Assembly (NCBI GenBank): GCA_000585055.1
Contig: JEMX01000011.1
Coordinates: forward strand, 22,184-86,183
Direction: 5' to 3'
DNA length: 64,000 bases
DNA from: Candidatus Accumulibacter appositus
GTDB lineage: Bacteria; Pseudomonadota; Gammaproteobacteria; Burkholderiales; Rhodocyclaceae
Positions 44,158 to 53,611 of the stretch are shown piece by piece. The notes beneath the pieces were generated by a model. That model was not told where the DNA came from. It made no database searches and saw only the letters and a program-made list of their open reading frames with translations. Position 1 is the stretch's first letter. Every line of letters starts with the position of its first letter. A program made the position numbers and the translations under genes.

Positions 44158-45377
44158 AACAGCTCGTCCAAGGGCGAGCGCTCTGGTTCGAGAAAGCGTC
44201 GGCAGTTCGCGACGGCCATGCGGATTGCCTGGGCGGAATAGAAGCCGCCATTGACCTGCGTGGCATGAATCACCGTGTTGCGAAAACGACGGAAAAGCTC
44301 GCGCTCGGGCTTGAAGGCATAGCTCCAGAAGTCGTCGAGTGGCCCCTGAAAAGTGAGTCCGGGCAGATTGTAGATCGGGTCACTCAGGGTCACGGTGGGA
44401 CAGCCCTCGCCCAGAGCAAGCAGACCGACCGTGCTATTCACGGTGACCACGCCTTGCGCATGCTGCAGCAAAGGACCGAGATCGCCGCTCTCCAGGTAGT
44501 CGATGCGTCCGGCCAGTCCGAAGTGCTGCTCCAGACCGGCGATTACGCGACGGAAGTTCACCAGACCGGCGTCGAGCGGATGGTTCTTGATCACCAGGCG
44601 TGCGTCGCCAGCCGCATGCGCGGCGAACGACGCCATCACGAATTCCATCACCCCGTTCATGTCGCTGAAGCGGCAGTGGTCGCGAATCTGCGCGTCGCTG
44701 TTCAGCTGCAGTGGCAAAAGGTAGTACGGCACCCCGCTGCCGGCGAGCTTGTCGATCAAGGCCTTGTCTTTCGGCTTGCGAAAGTGAAGCATCGAAAAGC
44801 GCCCGACGTAGCCGGCGTATTCGACAGCGGCGTTGAGTGGCGCATGGCTCTTATAGTGTGGAAAGGCAAGAGGATTGGCGGATCCCGCGAGATGGTAGAC
44901 CACATCGTGTGCCGCCCGCACCCGGAACGGCGAGTGAAACGGCTCGCCGTCACCGTAATCCGGTAAGGTCGCGCCCACGCGGCGAAACCAGTCGGGGTCA
45001 CGCGGGAGCAGTGAGTGGCCGTTGACCCCCTCGCGCTCGAGAGTCACCCAGTAAGGCCGGAAGTAGCCTTCTTCGAAGACGTGCGTGCGAATGCCCAGTG
45101 CCGAGCCATGATCGACGGCGGGTCGATGCACCGGGCGCCGGTCGCCAAACAGAAGCTGGTCGGTAATCCCGAAGCGGCGGTACTTGTCGTCGAGAAAATC
45201 GCGCAGGCCGGAGAGCTGGCCGCGGTAATTCCAGGCCGGTCGAAAGCCCCAATAGGCGACATCGCCCGCATTGAAATTGATCTTGAAGACGCGCTGGCCG
45301 TCGGCGACCAGTTGATCAGCGAGCTTGGCGAAAAATGGCGAACAGACGCCCTGTAGAAATAGAAAAGAACGTCTCAA
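44154..45377 (-). CDS. KpsS/RkpJ-like capsule Kdo-transferase family protein
   Basis: A 407-aa protein of the capsule polysaccharide biosynthesis family. Its N-terminal FLFLQGVCSPFFAKLADQL is characteristic of KpsS. It also has the FEEGYFRPYWVTLEREGVNG motif and VVTVNSTVGLLALGEGCPTV near the C-terminus. In group 2 capsules KpsS adds the first beta-Kdo to the lipid terminus. The start is TTG 45377; no better start is in frame. It heads a minus-strand unit with the SDR and the phosphotransferase, all overlapping. Confidence 0.88.
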   Translation of the reverse strand: MRRSFLFLQGVCSPFFAKLADQLVADGQRVFKINFNAGDVAYWGFRPAWNYRGQLSGLRDFLDDKYRRFGITDQLLFGDRRPVHRPAVDHGSALGIRTHVFEEGYFRPYWVTLEREGVNGHSLLPRDPDWFRRVGATLPDYGDGEPFHSPFRVRAAHDVVYHLAGSANPLAFPHYKSHAPLNAAVEYAGYVGRFSMLHFRKPKDKALIDKLAGSGVPYYLLPLQLNSDAQIRDHCRFSDMNGVMEFVMASFAAHAAGDARLVIKNHPLDAGLVNFRRVIAGLEQHFGLAGRIDYLESGDLGPLLQHAQGVVTVNSTVGLLALGEGCPTVTLSDPIYNLPGLTFQGPLDDFWSYAFKPERELFRRFRNTVIHATQVNGGFYSAQAIRMAVANCRRFLEPERSPLDELL

Positions 45378-46090
45378 GCTACTGAAATCCCTATGCTCTT
45401 CGCAAGAAGATCCGCCCTTCCCACGATGTTCGTGTGCTGCACCACCGCACCCTCGCTATCCCCGGCTGTCCAGCCACCCGCAGGCCAATTCCTGCCAACG
45501 ATCGCCTTGCATGCCGTTCTTCCCAGACCAATCTCTACAGGCGCTGCCCCCGTTCCGCTCTTTCGGAAGCCCGCGTAGCCAGTAGCGGGAAGGCGTCCGG
45601 AGTAAGCGTCGAATCTAGCATATACCGTCGTGCGGTAGCTGGTCGATTGCAGAATCGCAGATGCGCTCACCACAAATCCAGACGGCTGCGCTCGCGCCCA
45701 ACGCAGTCACTGCGAAAAGCGCAGCAACCCTCGGCAAGCCAACTTGCCATTCTCGTGATGGCGGTTTCCCGCAAGCCGTTAACCGCGGATGCGCCCCTTC
45801 ACTCCTCGCCCGCAATGCCTATAGCATTCCAAACCCGCTGCACCAGCTCAAACTTCGGCAAGGTGAGTGACATCCACACCGCAGCAAGCTTATAATCGCC
45901 CGCTCGCTTGACCAGCCTTGGCTCGTATGAAGTCGATTTTCAAATTTGCTTGCACCGCTCCACCCTCCCGGCCCTGCCCAACCACCGGCGACCCGGGTCT
46001 CGAACCCGCCGAGCGATCAACGACTTGGCGCCGCGCCGCTGACAACAAGAATTCGATCTCCAGCTCAACCTCACTGTCACTGGAAAAGCC
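45378..46090. other. Long intergenic region upstream of the export operon
   Basis: 713 bp with no convincing gene: open frames lack ribosome-binding sites and family motifs. It must contain divergent promoters for the KpsS-like unit and for the plus-strand kpsE-M-T unit. A stretch GCGGTAGC at about 45632-45639 resembles part of the ops/RfaH element, but the match is short. Confidence 0.4.
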
Positions 46091-47245
46091 GTGAATAGCA
46101 CCGCCGCCAGCGCGTCCGAAACGAACGGCCCGCGTTCTGACAAAACGCTCATCGCTCGCATCAAACGGATCAACAAGATCTTTCTGCTGACAGTTTTCGT
46201 GCCCACGCTCCTGTCGGTGATCTATTTCGGCGTGATCGCCTCCGACGTCTATATTTCTGAATCGCGCTTCGTAGTCCGCAGCCCGGAACGGCAAACGGCG
46301 TCGCCTTTGGGGATGCTGTTCAAGGGCACCGGTTTTTCGCGCGCGCAGGACGATACTTACAGTGTGCAGGATTTCATGCTGTCCCGCGATGCGCTACGTT
46401 CGCTGGATCACAAGCTCGGCATTGGCAACGCCTTTGCCAGTGCCGATGTCGACATATTCAGCCGTTTCGCGGGCCTGGACTGGGATGACAGTTTTGAAGC
46501 CTTGCACCTCTATTACAAGAAGAAGGTAGAGATCGTCCTTGACCCAGCATCGTCGATTACCACTTTACTGGTTAGAAGCTTCACGGCTGAAGACGCTTTT
46601 CAGATCAACCAGCAACTGCTAAGCATGGCGGAGATGCTGGTAAACCAGCTCAACGAGCGCGGCCGGCAGGACATGATCCGCTATGCTGCCGGCGAAGTGG
46701 CAATCGCTGAAGAAAAGGCCAAGGCGGCCGCCCTGACCTTGTCGGCCTACCGCAATAAGAAAAGCGTCATCGACCCTGAGCTTCAATCGACGATCCAGCT
46801 ACAACAAATCGCCAAGCTCCAGGACGAATTGATCGCCACGCAGGCGCAGCTCTCGCAGCTGCAAACCTTCGCCAAGAACAACCCGCAGATACCCTCTCTG
46901 CAGCAACTGGTCAAGAACTTGCGGCAAGACATCGCTGCGGAAACCGCTCGCGTCGCGGGCGGAGATCGCTCGCTGGCCAACAAGGCCGCCGAATACCAGC
47001 GCCTGGCCCTGGATCGTGAATTCGCCGACAAGCAGCTGGGTAGTGCCTTTGCCTCACTCGAGCAAGCGCGTAGCGAAGCGCAGCGCCAGCAGCTCTACCT
47101 GGAGCGGATCGTTCAGCCGAGCAAGCCCGATATGGCGATGGAACCACGCCGCATTCGTGGCGTACTCGCCACCCTGACGCTTGGCCTGATCGCCTGGGGA
47201 ATCCTCTCAATGCTGATTGCTGGTGTCAAGGAGCACCAGGATTGA
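46091..47245 (+). CDS. kpsE: Capsule export inner-membrane protein, KpsE/CtrB type (PCP-3)
   Basis: 384 aa. Helix at about 29-50 and a second at about 357-376 flank a periplasmic coiled-coil domain, the polysaccharide co-polymerase layout of KpsE/BexC/CtrB/RkpQ. Recognisable motifs are YISESRFVVRSPERQ and RQQLYLERIVQPSKPD near the end. It bridges the KpsMT ABC transporter to the outer-membrane exporter. Start GTG 46091 has only a weak ribosome-binding site; its stop overlaps kpsM. Confidence 0.92.
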   Translation: MNSTAASASETNGPRSDKTLIARIKRINKIFLLTVFVPTLLSVIYFGVIASDVYISESRFVVRSPERQTASPLGMLFKGTGFSRAQDDTYSVQDFMLSRDALRSLDHKLGIGNAFASADVDIFSRFAGLDWDDSFEALHLYYKKKVEIVLDPASSITTLLVRSFTAEDAFQINQQLLSMAEMLVNQLNERGRQDMIRYAAGEVAIAEEKAKAAALTLSAYRNKKSVIDPELQSTIQLQQIAKLQDELIATQAQLSQLQTFAKNNPQIPSLQQLVKNLRQDIAAETARVAGGDRSLANKAAEYQRLALDREFADKQLGSAFASLEQARSEAQRQQLYLERIVQPSKPDMAMEPRRIRGVLATLTLGLIAWGILSMLIAGVKEHQD

Positions 47246-48042
47246 CAATGACAGCAGGTCCGACGCCCTTGCACCGTTCTTTGGCAATCCAGGCACGCGT
47301 CATCCTCGCGTTGCTCATGCGCGAGGTATTGACGCGCTTTGGCCGCCACAACATCGGCTTCTTGTGGCTCTTCGTCGAGCCCATGCTGTTTACTCTGGCA
47401 ATCACAGCCTTCTGGACGGTCGCCAGAGGTAGCGTCCTGTCCGGCCTGCCAATAGTGGCCTTTGCCGTCACTGGCTATTCGTCAGTCCTGCTCTGGCGAA
47501 ATATGCCCAGCCGCTGCTGCAATGCCATCGAGCCGAACCTTTCGCTGATGTATCACCGCCACGTCAAAGTCATTGACATTTTTTCGGCAAGGATCCTGCT
47601 TGAAGCGATTGGCGCCACGACATCATTCGTGACATTGATGCTGGCCTTTGGTGCCATAGGCTGGATGCGAGCGCCCGAAGACATCCTGAAGGTGATTCTG
47701 GGCTGGACAATGCTGGCCTGGTTTGGCGCGGCGCTGGCGCTGTTCATTGGTGCCCTTTCCGCTCGCAGTGATCTCGTCGAAAAGATCTGGGGCCCCATAT
47801 CCTATCTGCTGTTTCCCTTGTCGGGGGCGGTATTCATGGTTGAGTGGCTCCCCCCAAAAGCGCAAGAGCTAATACTTCTCTTGCCAATGGTGCACGGCGT
47901 GGAACTGCTCCGTGAAGGCTACTTCGGTTCGATGGTACATGCCCGTTACGACCTTTCCTACATGACATTTTCTTGCCTGTCCCTGACATTGATTGGCTTT
48001 GCCCTGGAGCGAATCGCCTCCCGCGAGGTGATTCCCGAATGA
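47242..48042 (+). CDS. kpsM: Capsule ABC transporter permease (KpsM-like)
   Basis: A 266-aa ABC-2 permease with six helices and the KpsM-type N-terminus ([22 protein letters not shown]), also [16 protein letters not shown] and a C-terminal [12 protein letters not shown]. It moves lipid-linked capsule polymer across the inner membrane together with the ATPase. It overlaps kpsE and kpsT by 4 bp each. Confidence 0.94.
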   Translation: MTMTAGPTPLHRSLAIQARVILALLMREVLTRFGRHNIGFLWLFVEPMLFTLAITAFWTVARGSVLSGLPIVAFAVTGYSSVLLWRNMPSRCCNAIEPNLSLMYHRHVKVIDIFSARILLEAIGATTSFVTLMLAFGAIGWMRAPEDILKVILGWTMLAWFGAALALFIGALSARSDLVEKIWGPISYLLFPLSGAVFMVEWLPPKAQELILLLPMVHGVELLREGYFGSMVHARYDLSYMTFSCLSLTLIGFALERIASREVIPE

Positions 48043-48689
48043 TCGAACTCGACGGGGTAGTCAAACGTTACTCGACCCGGCACGGTAGCAATACGGTACT
48101 TGATGGCGTCAGTTTTCGGGTAAATCCGGGCGAAAAGATGGGAATCCTCGGCCGCAATGGAGCGGGCAAGTCGACTCTAATCCGCCTCATCAGCGGCGTC
48201 GAGCGCCCAAGCAGCGGTAGCATCACCCGTGGTATGAGCGTCTCCTGGCCGCTAGCTTTTGGTGGCGCGTTCCAGGGCAGCCTCACTGGCCTGGACAATC
48301 TACGGTTCATTTGTCGAATCTATGGTGTCGGAATCCAGGACAAGATCCCATATGTGCAGGAGTTCTCCGAACTCGGGAGATATCTGCGCGAGCCGGTTAA
48401 GACATACTCTTCTGGCATGCGAGCGCGTCTTGCGTTTGCGCTCTCAATGGTGATCGAATTCGATTGCTTTTTGATTGACGAAATCATCGCCGTTGGCGAC
48501 AAACGCTTCCATGACAAGTGCCGCTACGAACTCTTCGAGAAACGCCACGATCGGGCGATGATCCTTGTATCACATCAGGCTCACAACATTCGGGAGCACT
48601 GTAGCAAGGCCTGCGTTCTTCATAACGGAGCATTCCATGAGTTTCCCGACGTGGAGTCGGCCTACCTTTTCTACAATGAGAATTGCTAA
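48039..48689 (+). CDS. kpsT: Capsule ABC transporter ATPase (KpsT-like)
   Basis: A 216-aa ABC ATPase: Walker [13 protein letters not shown], signature [13 protein letters not shown], Walker [13 protein letters not shown]. The short length without a C-terminal carbohydrate-binding domain is that of KpsT/CtrD/BexA (lipid-anchor-recognising systems) rather than Wzt. Start ATG 48039 overlaps the kpsM stop (ATGA). Confidence 0.94.
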   Translation: MIELDGVVKRYSTRHGSNTVLDGVSFRVNPGEKMGILGRNGAGKSTLIRLISGVERPSSGSITRGMSVSWPLAFGGAFQGSLTGLDNLRFICRIYGVGIQDKIPYVQEFSELGRYLREPVKTYSSGMRARLAFALSMVIEFDCFLIDEIIAVGDKRFHDKCRYELFEKRHDRAMILVSHQAHNIREHCSKACVLHNGAFHEFPDVESAYLFYNENC

Positions 48690-48922
48690 CCGATCTGTAT
48701 TAATTAACAACGACTGTTTACCGTAAAGACCGAAGGCTCACCTTGAAGTGCGGCCCGCGAAGGGAAGATCTGGTGGCATCCCGGGTAACAGTACACGGAA
48801 AATCCACTACCAGTCACCACCTGCAGCGCACCGGATCTGTGGATCGCTCGTTCAGATTTTCCGAAGCGCCGATAATGCGCTGGCGGCTCACGATAAATAA
48901 TCAAAAAACTTGAAAGGGAAAT

Positions 48923-50005
48923 ATGAAAAAGGCATTGATCACCGGAATTACGGGCCAAGACGGCGCGTATCTGGCCGAGCTGCTGCTTAACAAAAAATAC
49001 GAGGTTCACGGTATTAAACGACGCACGTCCTTATTCAACACCGATCGGATCGATCATCTCTACCAAGATCCGCACGAAGCGAACCAACGGTTTATTCTTC
49101 ACCATGGCGACCTGACTGACTCATCGAGCCTAGTACGGATCATTCAGCAAGTGCAACCTGACGAGATCTACAACTTGGCAGCACAGAGCCATGTGGCGGT
49201 GTCGTTCGAGGAACCCGAGTACACAGCCAACTCCGACGGTCTAGGGGCGCTGCGCGTCCTTGAGGCCATCCGCATTTTGGGACTGGAGAAGAAAACCCGT
49301 TTCTACCAAGCCAGCACATCCGAGCTTTACGGCTTGGTCCAGGAGATTCCGCAAAAGGAGAGCACGCCTTTCTACCCGCGCAGCCCGTACGCGGTTGCCA
49401 AGCTCTATGCCTATTGGATCACCGTCAACTACCGCGAGGCATATGGCATCTACGCGTGCAACGGAATACTGTTCAACCATGAATCCCCGATTCGTGGCGA
49501 GACCTTCGTCACGCGCAAGATCACCCGCGCGCTAGCGCGCATTAAACTTCGCCTGCAGGACTGTCTGTATCTTGGCAACATGGACTCCTTACGCGACTGG
49601 GGCCACGCCCGCGATTACGTGGAAATGCAGTGGCTGATGCTGCAGCAGGACACGCCGGAGGACTTCGTGATTGCCACCGGAGTGCAGTACTCCGTTCGCG
49701 ACTTCGTCAATGCGGCCGCGGCTGAGCTGGGCATCAGGATTCGCTGGGAAGGCCAAGGAGTCGAGGAAAAAGGCTACGGCGACGATGGCAAATGCATAGT
49801 GGCTGTCGATCCGCGCTATTTCCGTCCGACCGAAGTCGAAACACTGCTCGGGGACGCGACCAAGGCCAGGGAAAAGCTCGATTGGGTTCCGCGAACGACG
49901 TTTGCAGAACTGGTTGCCGAAATGGTCAGGGAAGATCTGCGCTCTGCGGAGCGTGACGAACTGGTGAAGCGGCACGGCTATTCGGCGTTCAATCGCCATG
50001 AGTGA
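48923..50005 (+). CDS. gmd: GDP-mannose 4,6-dehydratase
   Basis: A 360-aa extended SDR: NADP motif [15 protein letters not shown] at the N-terminus, catalytic Thr region STSELYG and YxxxK in [11 protein letters not shown], and the [19 protein letters not shown] signature. It makes GDP-4-keto-6-deoxy-D-mannose, the precursor of GDP-L-fucose. The ribosome-binding site AAGGG precedes ATG 48923. It overlaps fcl by 8 bp. Confidence 0.97.
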   Translation: MKKALITGITGQDGAYLAELLLNKKYEVHGIKRRTSLFNTDRIDHLYQDPHEANQRFILHHGDLTDSSSLVRIIQQVQPDEIYNLAAQSHVAVSFEEPEYTANSDGLGALRVLEAIRILGLEKKTRFYQASTSELYGLVQEIPQKESTPFYPRSPYAVAKLYAYWITVNYREAYGIYACNGILFNHESPIRGETFVTRKITRALARIKLRLQDCLYLGNMDSLRDWGHARDYVEMQWLMLQQDTPEDFVIATGVQYSVRDFVNAAAAELGIRIRWEGQGVEEKGYGDDGKCIVAVDPRYFRPTEVETLLGDATKAREKLDWVPRTTFAELVAEMVREDLRSAERDELVKRHGYSAFNRHE

Positions 50006-51005
50006 CGCCGAGCAGACGCTCCCGCAGCCACGCATCTACGTCGCTGGCCATCGTGGCATGGTCGGGTCGGCGATCGTTCGGCAGTTGCACGCGCGCGGTG
50101 GCTGCGATGTCGTGACGCGCAGCCATGCGGAACTCGACCTCCTCGACCAGTCCGATGTCCGTGCGTTCTTCGACAGCAGCCACATCGATCAGGTATATCT
50201 GGCGGCGGCCAAGGTCGGCGGTATTCTTGCCAACAACAGCTATCCCGCCGATTTCATCTACGAGAACCTGATGATCGAGTGCAACTTGATCCACGCGGCG
50301 CATCGAGCGGGCGTAGCGAAGCTCCTTTTCCTCGGGTCTTCGTGCATTTATCCGCGCGCCGTGCCGCAACCGATGCGCGAAGATGCGCTATTGACCGGCC
50401 TGCTGGAACCGACCAATGAGCCCTACGCAGTCGCCAAGATCGCCGGTATCAAGCTTTGTGAGAGCTACAATCGCCAGTATGGGCGTGACTACCGCTCGGT
50501 GATGCCAACCAACCTGTACGGCCCAAACGATAATTTTCACCCCGAGAACAGTCATGTCATTCCGGCGATGATGCGGCGCTTCCACGAGGCTGTGCGGTCG
50601 GGCGCCGAGGAAGTGGTAATCTGGGGCAGTGGTACGCCGAAGCGCGAATTCTTGCACGTGGAAGACATGGCCGCCGCAAGCATTCACGTGATGAATCTGG
50701 ACGAAGACCGCTATCGCGCAAATACGCAACCGATGCTGTCACACATCAACGTCGGTACCGGGGTCGAATGTACCATCCGCGAACTCGCTGAAACGCTGGC
50801 CACAGTTACCGGTTTCACTGGCCACCTAGTGTTCGATACCGGCAAACCGGACGGAACGCCTCGCAAAGTGATGGATGTCTCGCGGCTCGCAGGACTTGGA
50901 TGGCAGGCGACAATCGCGCTCGAAGATGGGCTGCGCGATAGTTATCGCTGGTTCCTTGAGCATCAGCAGCAGTTTCGGGGCCAAGACGAGCAGACAGATG
51001 GCTAG
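49998..51005 (+). CDS. fcl: GDP-L-fucose synthase
   Basis: A 335-aa epimerase/reductase: [14 protein letters not shown] nucleotide motif, GSSCIYPR and catalytic YAVAKIAG (YxxxK), then [27 protein letters not shown], which is typical of Fcl/WcaG. It completes GDP-L-fucose from the Gmd product. A GT10-like fucosyltransferase at 57795-58832 is a likely user. Confidence 0.97.
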   Translation: MSDAEQTLPQPRIYVAGHRGMVGSAIVRQLHARGGCDVVTRSHAELDLLDQSDVRAFFDSSHIDQVYLAAAKVGGILANNSYPADFIYENLMIECNLIHAAHRAGVAKLLFLGSSCIYPRAVPQPMREDALLTGLLEPTNEPYAVAKIAGIKLCESYNRQYGRDYRSVMPTNLYGPNDNFHPENSHVIPAMMRRFHEAVRSGAEEVVIWGSGTPKREFLHVEDMAAASIHVMNLDEDRYRANTQPMLSHINVGTGVECTIRELAETLATVTGFTGHLVFDTGKPDGTPRKVMDVSRLAGLGWQATIALEDGLRDSYRWFLEHQQQFRGQDEQTDG

Positions 51006-51094
51006 CTATCCGCAGCGCCCATTGCCTCCCGATCTCTCTCAGACAGAGAGCTGAGGGACGAAGAGAGAAGTCAAGTCCGCAAGGAGATGTCGTA

Positions 51095-52279
51095 ATGCGA
51101 GGTTTTCGTTCTCACCGCCACGCTGTGTGGGCGTTGTGCATAGGTGCAGCAAGTTTGCTGTCCGGTTGTGCCGGCGTCCCCGACTGGATCGCCTCTGCCG
51201 GCCCCAGCCGTGACACTATGCTGGAACACCGCGAAGAGCGGCGCGCCGACGGAATTCAGGTCGTGGACGTTAATCAAGCGGTGGCCCGAAAACTACTCGC
51301 TACGCGAAAACTGAGCCTCTTTTCGGAATCATTCCCAAACAGTACTCAGCAAGCATACGTGGCGGGCCCTGGGGATATTCTCGGCGTATCGGTTTGGGAG
51401 GCGCCGCCAGCGATGCTTTTTGGTGGTGAGGTAACGGATCCTCGTGCGGGCCCGGCGACAGCACGAGTGGTGACTTTCCCAGAACAAATGGTGAGCGGCG
51501 AAGGAACGATCAACATGCCCTTCGCAGGGCAAATCCCGGTCGCCAATCGTACGCCGCAACAAATCGAGGCAGAAATCGCCCAGCGTCTTAAGGGCAAGGC
51601 CAACCAGCCGCAAGTCCTGGTACGCATGATCCGCAACAATACCGCCAACGTCACCGTCGTCGGCGAGGTAGCTTCGAGCGCGCGCGTGCCCTTGACTGCG
51701 CGCGGCGAACGCTTGCTGGATGCACTGGCAGCAGCAGGTGGCGTGCGCCAGCCGGTGAACAAGGTCACCTTGCAGCTCACGCGTGGCAGTCAGGTGCAGG
51801 CCCTGCCACTCGATACGATCATCCGAGACCCAAGGCAAAACATTGCGCTGCAGCCAGGTGACGTTATCACCGCCCTCTTCCAGCCATTCAGTTTCACGGT
51901 GCTGGGTGCGACGGGCAAAAACGAAGAGGTGAATTTCGAGGCACAGGGCATCTCTCTGGCACAGGCGCTGGCGCGTGCGGGCGGCTTGACTGATTCGCGT
52001 GCCGACGCGCGCGGGGTGTTCATCTTCCGCTTCGAGGAAGCCAATGCGGTCGATTGGCCGACGCCACCGACGAGCACGCCGGAAGGCAAGGTACCGGTGA
52101 TCTACGAAGTCGATCTGAAAGACCCGTCGACCTTCCTGGTCGCGCAGAGCTTTCCGATGCAGGACAAGGATGTCGTCTTCGTCGCCAATGCGCCGGGAAC
52201 TCAATTCCAGAAGTTCCTGACCCTGATCGTTTCGTCGATCTATCCGGTGCTGTCAATCGTCAACGCCACCAACAATTAG
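51095..52279 (+). CDS. Outer-membrane polysaccharide export lipoprotein (KpsD/Wza-like)
   Basis: 394 aa. Lipoprotein signal with lipobox LLSGC, then the Poly_export domain (VAGPGDILGVSVWEAP; INMPFAGQIPVANRTPQQIEAEIAQRL) and two SLBB-type segments (NVTVVGEV... and FTVLGATGKNEEV). It should form the outer-membrane channel for the polymer exported by KpsMT/KpsE. Start ATG 51095 has AAGGAG. A small inverted repeat (CTCTC/GAGAG around 51036-51053) lies in its leader. Confidence 0.93.
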   Translation: MRGFRSHRHAVWALCIGAASLLSGCAGVPDWIASAGPSRDTMLEHREERRADGIQVVDVNQAVARKLLATRKLSLFSESFPNSTQQAYVAGPGDILGVSVWEAPPAMLFGGEVTDPRAGPATARVVTFPEQMVSGEGTINMPFAGQIPVANRTPQQIEAEIAQRLKGKANQPQVLVRMIRNNTANVTVVGEVASSARVPLTARGERLLDALAAAGGVRQPVNKVTLQLTRGSQVQALPLDTIIRDPRQNIALQPGDVITALFQPFSFTVLGATGKNEEVNFEAQGISLAQALARAGGLTDSRADARGVFIFRFEEANAVDWPTPPTSTPEGKVPVIYEVDLKDPSTFLVAQSFPMQDKDVVFVANAPGTQFQKFLTLIVSSIYPVLSIVNATNN

Positions 52280-52444
52280 TGAGCGAGCTCGCCGAGTCGT
52301 GGTCATTGCTGGCACCGCTTCCAGCCGAAGTCGCTTGAACGAAGCGCCACGACTGCCTGCCTGCGACGAAAGCCCCGGGCCGAATGCCATGCCGCCGGCT
52401 GTGCCGACTGCTGGCGCGATAGTCGTCGACCGAGCGCCCGCTTG

Positions 52445-53611
52445 ATGCGTGAGGTGCTGATCGACGTCACGCGCATGCTCGATCGGACGATGCAGCGGCG
52501 CCTGCCAACCGGCGTGGACCGCGTCAGCTTGGAGTATGCTAGACACTTCGCGGAGCGCGCCACGGCCTTAGTGCGTTTCGCGGGCCAATGGATCGAGTTG
52601 TCCCCGAACGATTCTGAGCGCACCTTCGACGCTTTGTTGGCGCCGTCGGCTAGCTTCAACCCAATGATCCGCCGGCTGGTCGCCAGAGCTGCTACGCAGA
52701 GCCTTGGCCGGCGTTTTTTGGCGCCGCATTTCCTTTTCAACACCGGACACAGTGGCCTCGAGCAGGCCCAATACGCCAAGCGCCTGCAGCGCTCCCGCCT
52801 GCGGCCGATCTTCTTTGTCCACGACCTGATCCCGATAACGCACCCCGAGTATTGCCGGCCAGGGGAATGCGCCAAGCATCGGCTCCGCATGAATACCGTG
52901 CTGCAGCACGGCCACGGCGTGATCACCAATTCTGCTCAGACTTTGGACGAGTTGGTCGCTTATGCCGAGGCCATCGGTAGGCCAATGCCTCCGGCTGCCG
53001 TCGCTCCGCTTGCCCCTGCCAGACTACCCGTGCCCGCGACCAAAGCGCCCGTCGACCAGCCCTACTTCGTGATCCTCGGCACCATCGAGCCGCGCAAGAA
53101 CCACTGGCTGCTACTACACCTGTGGCGACAACTGGTCGAGCGCTGGGGGGCGGCGGCACCTCGACTGGTAATCATCGGCCAGCGTGGTTGGGAGTGCGAA
53201 AACGTTGTCGACCTGCTGGAGCGTTGCGCCGCTCTGAAAGGATTTGTCATCGAGCGAACAGCGTGCTCGGACGCAGAACTGTCGTCGTGGCTGCATCATG
53301 CGCAGGCCCTGCTGTTTCCATCGTTCACCGAGGGTTTCGGCATGCCACTGGTAGAGGCGCTGTCTCTCGGACTCCCCGTCATCGCCAGTGATCTGCCTGC
53401 GTTCCGCGAGATCGCCGGTGACATTCCCCAGTACCTCGACCCGCTCGACGGCAAGCGCTGGCGACAGCTGATCGAGGACTATGCCGGTTCCGACAGTGCG
53501 CTCAGGGCAGCGCAGGGCCGGCGGCTGAAGGACTTCATTGCACCCACTTGGGACGAGCATTTCGAGCTGGTGGACGCACTGATGGAACGTCTGCGTGTTG
53601 CCGCAAGCTAA
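52445..53611 (+). CDS. GT4-type glycosyltransferase
   Basis: A 388-aa GT-B glycosyltransferase. The donor-binding half has ILGTIEPRKNHWLLL, GWECENVVDLL and the E-x7-E motif in EGFGMPLVEALSLGLPVIASD. The acceptor half contains a GVDRVSLEYARHF start. It is probably a sugar transferase for the capsule repeat; the donor is unknown. ATG 52445 or the adjacent TTG 52442 could be used, without a clear ribosome-binding site. Its end overlaps the next gene by 17 bp. Confidence 0.88.
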   Translation: MREVLIDVTRMLDRTMQRRLPTGVDRVSLEYARHFAERATALVRFAGQWIELSPNDSERTFDALLAPSASFNPMIRRLVARAATQSLGRRFLAPHFLFNTGHSGLEQAQYAKRLQRSRLRPIFFVHDLIPITHPEYCRPGECAKHRLRMNTVLQHGHGVITNSAQTLDELVAYAEAIGRPMPPAAVAPLAPARLPVPATKAPVDQPYFVILGTIEPRKNHWLLLHLWRQLVERWGAAAPRLVIIGQRGWECENVVDLLERCAALKGFVIERTACSDAELSSWLHHAQALLFPSFTEGFGMPLVEALSLGLPVIASDLPAFREIAGDIPQYLDPLDGKRWRQLIEDYAGSDSALRAAQGRRLKDFIAPTWDEHFELVDALMERLRVAAS

